This document shows, piece by piece, positions 59,469 to 64,000 of a DNA stretch of 64,000 nucleotides. The first letter of the stretch is position 1; every line of letters starts with the position of its first letter. A program made the translations under genes and the position numbers. The notes under the pieces were generated by a model that saw nothing but the letters and a program-made list of their open reading frames with translations, did no database searches and was not told where the DNA came from. The stretch comes from Anarhynchus alexandrinus. Lineage: Eukaryota > Chordata > Aves > Charadriiformes > Charadriidae. The DNA is taken from contig VUYV01000099.1 of assembly GCA_008711295.1 (NCBI GenBank), positions 2,335,240 to 2,399,239 of the forward strand, in the 5' to 3' direction.

Positions 59469-59889
59469 TAAAAATAGTAATAATAACAACAACAACAACA
59501 ATAATAAAACTGTTTTCCAGGGAGAAAACTCAACAGAACAAAGGAGCCCACGTGAAAAGCAAACCGCCCGCTCCGTGGTCCGCACGCCTCGCCTGGGTTT
59601 ATAGAAAAGCCCTAATCATAAGTTAGCGCTCTGCTTTGGGGTCCCACGCTCTGCCGCCCCCAGACCACTCCCCATCGCGGGTCACCTCCCAGCTCAGCAA
59701 AGCTGGAAGCCCTGTCCTTCCCGGAGGACAGCTCTGCCCCTCCGCGTGGGCACCACCGCAAGGGACAAGGTGATGGGGGAGCAGGGAGTTACAGCCACGA
59801 GCGCGTGGGCTGGCTTCCTTCGGCCCAACCACCAACCTGCAAAAGGGCACGTCGCGTTTCAACAGGCGCCAAAGGGAGGGAAACAGGCA
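59469..59889. repeat. Duplicated block, left copy (421 bp, probable assembly artefact)
   Basis: It starts TAAAAATAGTAATAATAACA and ends directly at the single N (59890). It is repeated from 59891 to 60311 at a constant offset of 422 with no difference I can see by eye. It contains an (AAC)n/(AAT)n microsatellite (59478-59508). Confidence 0.95.
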
Positions 59890-59890
59890 N

Positions 59891-60311
59891 TAAAAATAGT
59901 AATAATAACAACAACAACAACAATAATAAAACTGTTTTCCAGGGAGAAAACTCAACAGAACAAAGGAGCCCACGTGAAAAGCAAACCGCCCGCTCCGTGG
60001 TCCGCACGCCTCGCCTGGGTTTATAGAAAAGCCCTAATCATAAGTTAGCGCTCTGCTTTGGGGTCCCACGCTCTGCCGCCCCCAGACCACTCCCCATCGC
60101 GGGTCACCTCCCAGCTCAGCAAAGCTGGAAGCCCTGTCCTTCCCGGAGGACAGCTCTGCCCCTCCGCGTGGGCACCACCGCAAGGGACAAGGTGATGGGG
60201 GAGCAGGGAGTTACAGCCACGAGCGCGTGGGCTGGCTTCCTTCGGCCCAACCACCAACCTGCAAAAGGGCACGTCGCGTTTCAACAGGCGCCAAAGGGAG
60301 GGAAACAGGCA
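59891..60311. repeat. Duplicated block, right copy (421 bp, probable assembly artefact)
   Basis: The copy of 59469-59889 that begins immediately after the N. Exact abutment of both copies on the N shows that two overlapping contig ends were placed end to end. The true sequence probably has one copy. Confidence 0.95.
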
Positions 60312-60900
60312 GGGAAAGGACCGTGGTGCAACCGCTTGCTGAATTGCAAGCACGGATTTGGGTTTATGTCTGGAAGAGGGAGATTGGTGGCCAGAAATAT
60401 TCTTAAGTTAACCAGGGGACAAGGCACTTTTGTCCTAACCTGAGGCACCAATCCTGAAGGCGATGCGTTTGCTCTAAGAACGGTGTGCATGAAGGAAAGG
60501 TCAGAAAGAAATAGCCGAAGCAGCAGGGGATGCACATTTGCGGCGAACTCTGGGAAAGTTTCTGGCCGCACGCTCCAGCTGAATCCCTGTTCACACACAC
60601 GTAATCCCAGTTTACGCACATACATGTACCGGCACCTGTAGCCTCGCACTGGGGCACGCACATCTTTCTGCACGGTCAACTTTGCCTCTCCAGCTGTGTG
60701 CTGGAAGACAAGTTTCCTTCGAGAGCACCTCACCTTAAAAGCTGTCAATGTCCATTTAGACGAGAGAAGGCGATACCGCGTGGCTGAGCTGGGCAGGCAG
60801 GGAAGGGTGGTTTCCCTCCGCCGTCAGCACTGCGGGACAATCACCTGTTGAGTATCTCAACGAGGCGCAACTAAAGAAGAACCAACAAGTCAATGGAGGT
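60312..60900. other. Intronic sequence next to the donor, no gene
   Basis: Nothing recognised. A 155-codon minus frame at 60281-60748 lies immediately downstream of the exon, is not in RNF220, and has no family similarity. Confidence 0.5.
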
Positions 60901-60906
60901 ACTTAC
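60901..60906 (-). other. 5' splice site (donor) of the RNF220 coding exon
   Basis: The minus strand reads CAGAT then GTAAGT, a perfect match to the U1 donor consensus. It falls exactly where similarity to RNF220 stops: the open frame would continue for only four more codons after the split Cys before a stop. It defines the exon end at 60907 and a phase-1 intron. Confidence 0.95.
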
Positions 60907-61531
60907 ATCTGTCACTTCGGTCTTCGGGACTGGATGAGGTCTCCCGGTCAGAAATGAGGCCAGAAACGGCAAAGATCTTCTTCCCCGTATCATCAACTTT
61001 GAGGGAGCCGGGGGAGCTGGAGGGGAGCTGCGTCCCAAACTCGTACTCCTTCCCATCAGCGTCCGAGAAGCGCAGATGGGGTGAGTCAGTGTCATGGCAG
61101 TTTTTCAGGCGCTTGGCCGGCGTAAAGGCTGACTGGTAGCTCTCCCGGTCTTCAGTAGATGCAAAGGGGCGGAAAGCCCCAACGCCGCTGTGGTTCAACA
61201 TACTGATCGGGGTGCAGTCCAGGTTGGGGGGTGCAAACTGGGGGTGGAGGTGAAGCAGGGACGGAGGAAAGTCACGGTTTGCAAACGCTCCCGGCACACC
61301 GCCTTGCCGGTGGTACATGGAGGCAAAAGTATATGAGCCATTGGTAAAGGGAATATGCACGTCCTTATCTGCTGACACGGGGACCCCAAAAGGCCTCGGT
61401 TGCTGGCAGGGAATGGAAGCATCACGGCTGGCTTCGGCGGTGGAGGCGAGAACCATCAGCGCTGGGGAGGCCAGCGGGTTGGGGAGATAGGGTGAGTTCT
61501 CCATCTTGAACGCTGCCCGGTGTAAGTCCAT
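60907..61531 (-). CDS. RNF220: RNF220, first coding exon (residues 1-208, partial CDS)
   Basis: This exon encodes the N-terminal part of RNF220, a RING-type E3 ubiquitin ligase of about 566 residues. The family is known to act on Sin3B, on beta-catenin stability (with USP7) and, with ZC4H2, on GLI proteins and neural patterning. The translation starts MDLHRAAFKMEN and ends SSSPEDRSDR, recognised from the vertebrate protein. It is 625 nt long: 208 codons plus one base, so the exon ends in phase 1 and the next codon (Cys) is split by the intron. No zinc-binding cysteine pattern or membrane segment is present. The region is Pro/Ser/His rich and probably disordered, with an NLS-like PAKRLK at residues 138-143 and Ser clusters near 171-176 and 199-201. 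The catalytic RING lies in exons beyond the left edge. The start is the first ATG of the exon in this frame (61529-61531). The frame is intact with no damage. The alternative that it is a retrocopy is ruled out by the splice sites. Confidence 0.96.
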
Positions 61532-61575
61532 CGGAGTCTCTTTCCTCAGCAGGATCACAAGCGGAACGATCTTCC
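61532..61575 (-). other. RNF220: RNF220 exon, 5' untranslated leader part
   Basis: These 44 bases lie between the predicted 3' splice site and the ATG. On the minus strand they read straight in frame into the ATG without a stop, and include GTG and CTG codons but no ATG. The bases before the start (CCG, then ATGG) give only a moderate Kozak context: G at +4 but C at -3. Known RNF220 proteins begin at MDLHR, so I treat this as leader. An N-terminal extension from an upstream exon in the same frame cannot be excluded from this window. Confidence 0.75.
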
Positions 61576-61595
61576 CTGGAAGGAAAGCAAAGCGA
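61576..61595 (-). other. 3' splice site (acceptor) upstream of the RNF220 coding exon
   Basis: On the minus strand a pyrimidine-rich tract (CTTTGCTTTCCTTCCAG) ends in AG at 61577-61576, directly before the exon base at 61575. It is the only good acceptor close upstream of the start codon and fits a non-coding first exon further right, outside or near the right edge of the window. Confidence 0.85.
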
Positions 61596-62220
61596 TGCCT
61601 GGGAACGGAGCGGGGAAAATTACTGGAGCATCATCACCCTCCGAACGCTGCAAGGGAACAGAAAAGAAAAGAAAACACAACGGGTTAGGTTTCTGCGCTC
61701 ATCTCTCCGGGACGCTCTGGCAGCAGGGTGGCCACATGTGTTACAGCCCACCGGCCGGAGACGCGCCACTGTTCTCATTCAAGAAAATCAATAGACAACT
61801 TCACACACTAGTGGAATCAGCTCTGGCCCTCCAGGTTAAAGGGGATCATCCAGCGCAGATGAATGAAAGGCAAACCAAACATAATAACATGCAGATTTAA
61901 TAACCCACTAATAAACAAGGTTCGGTCTAAAATTGAGATAGTAACTCCAAATTATAATTGGAATTTTATATGGCAAAAGAGGCATGTACACATAATTGCA
62001 ATAAACTTAAGAAAGCCCACACATACACACGCCACTGTTTGCTTGCGGGGGTGCGCATCTGGAACCGACGTAAAAATATCTATCGTACATAGTTACCCAA
62101 ATAAGCCAGCCTGCATGGTTATACTGTACACGATGCCTAAGACAGACATAACAGACACGTATTTTCTCTCTCTCGCACTGGGTAGGCAAGTACTTGCACA
62201 CACAGTACTCAATACCATCA

Positions 62221-62244
62221 TGTGTGTATATATATACACACACA
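62221..62244. repeat. (TG)n(TA)n(CA)n microsatellite
   Basis: TGTGTGTATATATATACACACACAC forms a self-complementary simple-sequence run. Confidence 0.85.
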
Positions 62245-62799
62245 CTGTTGGAATGTAGGAATGTGACTGTGTATGGGTGCGTGCGTGTAATACACAAACA
62301 CCCACGCGTGCACGCACGGTTCCTGTTAGCCAAAGCAGAAGAGCCTTCCCCAGTAAAATGCCTGGCGTCTCTGACAATATTTAAAATCATAATGGGTGCT
62401 TCTGCCATCTGATCTCCGCAAGCGTCTGCCTTTCGGGTCGGGGACAAGAGAGAATGGATCAGTAATTTTAGTTCCTAATGCACTCACTCTTAAGTAGATT
62501 TGTAAACTGCCCTGGATGCGCCATTAACATTTAGAGGAAAATGTTAACAAAATTTCTGCCTCGCATCTCGCCGAGCCTCCTGGGTTGGCTGCAGCCACCC
62601 AGCCAGCCACAACCCCCTCCCAGGGTGAAGGAAGGGAAAACGCTCCTTTCTGTATCTCCCCCCACTTCACTCCGGCTTTTTGTGTTGTTATTTTCTCCCC
62701 CAATCAATCTCGTGTCTTTTCTTTTAAGCTTCCGCCGCCTGCCATTCAGGCCCCACAACCCAGCTTAAAATACAAGGACTATAACTTTGAAACAATATA

Positions 62800-63180
62800 C
62801 TAGCCGCCGGAGCTCAAAGGGCCAGAAAAATCATATAATAATAAAAAGCTGTTACAAATTGTGCCTCTTAAATCCAGAGGGTCAAACATCTCAAATAAAA
62901 CTTAGTGAAAGAGTGTCTCCCTAATGGAGTGCCTTTTGTACTCCATGAATGAGGGAGCCCAGGTTAACAAAGTGTATGAAATCCAGTCTGCGGCTTTAAT
63001 GCAGTTCAGTGATAACATTTCCTCTCTCCCATCCTGTACCCAGCCGCTCCACTGACGGTTATTAATTGTGAAGATGAGTGGACATCATCTCTCCGCTTCC
63101 TCATTTGGCACCCATCCTTACCGACATCATTGCTAAATTACCAGATTATGTATCTCGCGTTAACGGATTTGCTCTCTTCC
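62800..63180. promoter_or_regulatory. Candidate conserved non-coding element upstream of the coding exon
   Basis: An AT-rich complex block. Words include AATCATATAATAATAAAAAGC, CTCCCTAATGGAGTGCC, TTTTGTACTCCATGAATGAGGG, GGTTAACAAAG, GGCTTTAATGCAG, GGTTATTAATTGTG and TCATTGCTAAATTACC. No repeat debris. Inferred enhancer, about 1.3 kb 5' of the exon on the minus strand. Confidence 0.45.
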
Positions 63181-63389
63181 AAATTTTAAATAACTTTCCC
63201 GTCGAGTTCTCGCCACGGGGAGCGGGGGGCAGAGAGAGAGCGAGGGATGCCAAGGGCATCCTGGTCAGCGCTGCAGTCCTGGGTACGCTCAGCTCCGCTG
63301 CTTCACGCCAGGCTGACCGAGAACTGGAGGTCAGGAAACTGCAGCCACTGGCAAATTTGGAGTTGTTGGGGGCTTATACAACCGTGTAA

Positions 63390-63416
63390 ATATATATATA
63401 CACACACACACACACA
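63390..63416. repeat. (TA)n(CA)n microsatellite
   Basis: Four to five TA units followed by about eight CA units. Confidence 0.85.
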
Positions 63417-63559
63417 TGATTACATATCTAAAGAGATGCATGCAAATAAGCCACCGTTCTCAGAAATAAACAATCATTAACATGGAAGCAAAACTGAGCA
63501 ATCACGGGAAAACACGGATTTCCAGGGAAAAAAAAAAAAAAAGCAACCACCTCTGCCTC

Positions 63560-64000
63560 CTTTTCTATTTTTACTTGTGCTATCACCCCATTACGTTAAA
63601 TGTATTTCATAAATTAGTAATCTGGCCGCAACACTTGACACTCCTGTAGGATACTGTGAATCACTACGGCCGTTTATTCGTTTGCAAACTTCATTACACT
63701 GGGAATAAATCAACGCATTACAATATCTGGGCCAGCCAAATTTAATTTTTTTTCAGCTCCCACTTCCTTTTTCGTTCTCTCTCGCTCCCTTCTCGCCCAG
63801 CACCTCCCCACCCCCAGCAACAGGGACAGATTAGACTGCGGTGGACCAGTCATTATGAAAATCTATCGTTAATACACTCCCAATGTCAAAATGTCATAGG
63901 TTTAAATACAGAACCCAAAAATAAGAAAACTAACTGACCTTCTTAATTAAAAAAATATGGATTGCAGGGTAATCAGCTGGAGGGAACATTTGGGTGCCGG
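63560..64000. promoter_or_regulatory. Candidate conserved non-coding element at the right edge
   Basis: AT-rich: CCCCATTACGTTAAATG, CATAAATTAGTAATCTGG, CATTACACTGGGAATAAATC, CAGTCATTATGAAAATC, TCGTTAATACAC and TCTTAATTAAAAAAATATGG. A C/T-rich interlude lies at 63750-63810. It is cut by the window edge. Inferred. Confidence 0.35.

Larger units (their letters stand above)
1..60906 (-). other. RNF220: RNF220 intron following the first coding exon (5' part)
   Basis: From the donor at 60906 to the left edge there is no sequence resembling the next RNF220 exon, which should begin with the rest of a Cys codon followed by Lys-rich sequence and then Cys-x2-Cys motifs. So at least 60.9 kb of one intron lies here. 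This matches the known architecture of the locus, where the coding exons after the first are far downstream. The intron holds candidate regulatory elements, a few transposable elements and assembly gaps, listed separately. Confidence 0.85.
61576..64000 (-). other. RNF220: RNF220 upstream intron (3' part)
   Basis: This sequence precedes the acceptor at 61576 on the minus strand and runs to the right edge. No exon or promoter with CpG island is evident in it. It contains AT-rich blocks with dense TAAT motifs (61890-62000, 62800-63180, 63560-63980) and CA/TA microsatellites at 62221-62244 and 63390-63416. The first, non-coding exon is presumably to the right of the window. Confidence 0.7.

Noticed and set aside
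59313..60007. Leu-rich open frames on the minus strand over (AAC)n
   Set aside because: The Leu run is the translation of the microsatellite. The frame occurs twice only because of the assembly duplication.
60281..60748. 155-codon minus frame just downstream of the RNF220 exon
   Set aside because: Lies beyond the GTAAGT donor, is not part of RNF220, and has no similarity to its next exon.
1..64000. CRISPR array, prokaryotic operons, tRNA or rRNA genes
   Set aside because: No regularly spaced direct repeats and no tRNA B-box seen by eye. Splice sites, CR1 and LTR elements show a bird nuclear genome.

Overview
The window is a stretch of a bird nuclear genome. It carries one recognisable gene, RNF220 (E3 ubiquitin-protein ligase), on the minus strand. 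A single exon is present, at 60907-61575. It encodes the first 208 residues of the protein, starting at the usual MDLHRAAFK start, and it has a clean 3' splice site on one side and a GTAAGT donor on the other. Everything to its left (1-60906) is the intron that follows this exon. The zinc-binding middle part and the C-terminal RING of RNF220 must lie beyond position 1. Everything to its right (61576-64000) is the intron upstream of it. I found no other protein-coding exon and no tRNA, rRNA or CRISPR. The many other open frames are short, overlap each other on both strands and show no family resemblance.

The avian assignment rests on transposable elements. There are two CR1 LINE 3' ends with the avian octamer-type tail (28651-28735 and 40232-40575). 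There is also a solo LTR of an ERVL-like endogenous retrovirus of a type common in birds (42216-42797), flanked by a perfect 5-bp target duplication GACCC. A few older, decayed pieces (CR1, MIR/L2-like, hAT-like) are also visible. The dated insertions all lie right of about 28 kb. The left part of the intron is almost free of recent elements.

The intron alternates between two textures. One is ordinary, moderately GC-rich and fast-drifting unique sequence. The other is a set of AT-rich blocks of 100-900 bp full of TAAT cores, octamers, TGTCA/TGACA motifs and almost no repeat debris. These blocks look like conserved non-coding elements, as expected for a developmental locus. Examples are 1081-1650, 3401-3740, 6190-6960, 11750-12130, 16370-17180, 27200-27620, 31540-32240, 36520-36760, 37630-38260, 38880-39420, 53460-54350 and 62800-63180. 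Their conservation cannot be measured here; these calls are inferences from composition. CpG-dense islands lie at about 22.2 kb, 52.1 kb, 54.8 kb and, most clearly, 58.46-58.67 kb, roughly 2 kb downstream of the exon.

The assembly has six short N gaps. Five of them are flanked by duplicated sequence (6.8 kb, 12.4-12.5 kb, two gaps within the 23.4-24.5 kb block, and 59.5-60.3 kb). The last is a 421-bp block that abuts a single N on both sides, the signature of overlapping contig ends that were not merged. These should not be read as biology without raw reads. No novel biological system is evident. The most unusual non-artefact structures are a pair of overlapping perfect hairpins at 3959-4012 and the sense-oriented LTR inside the intron.
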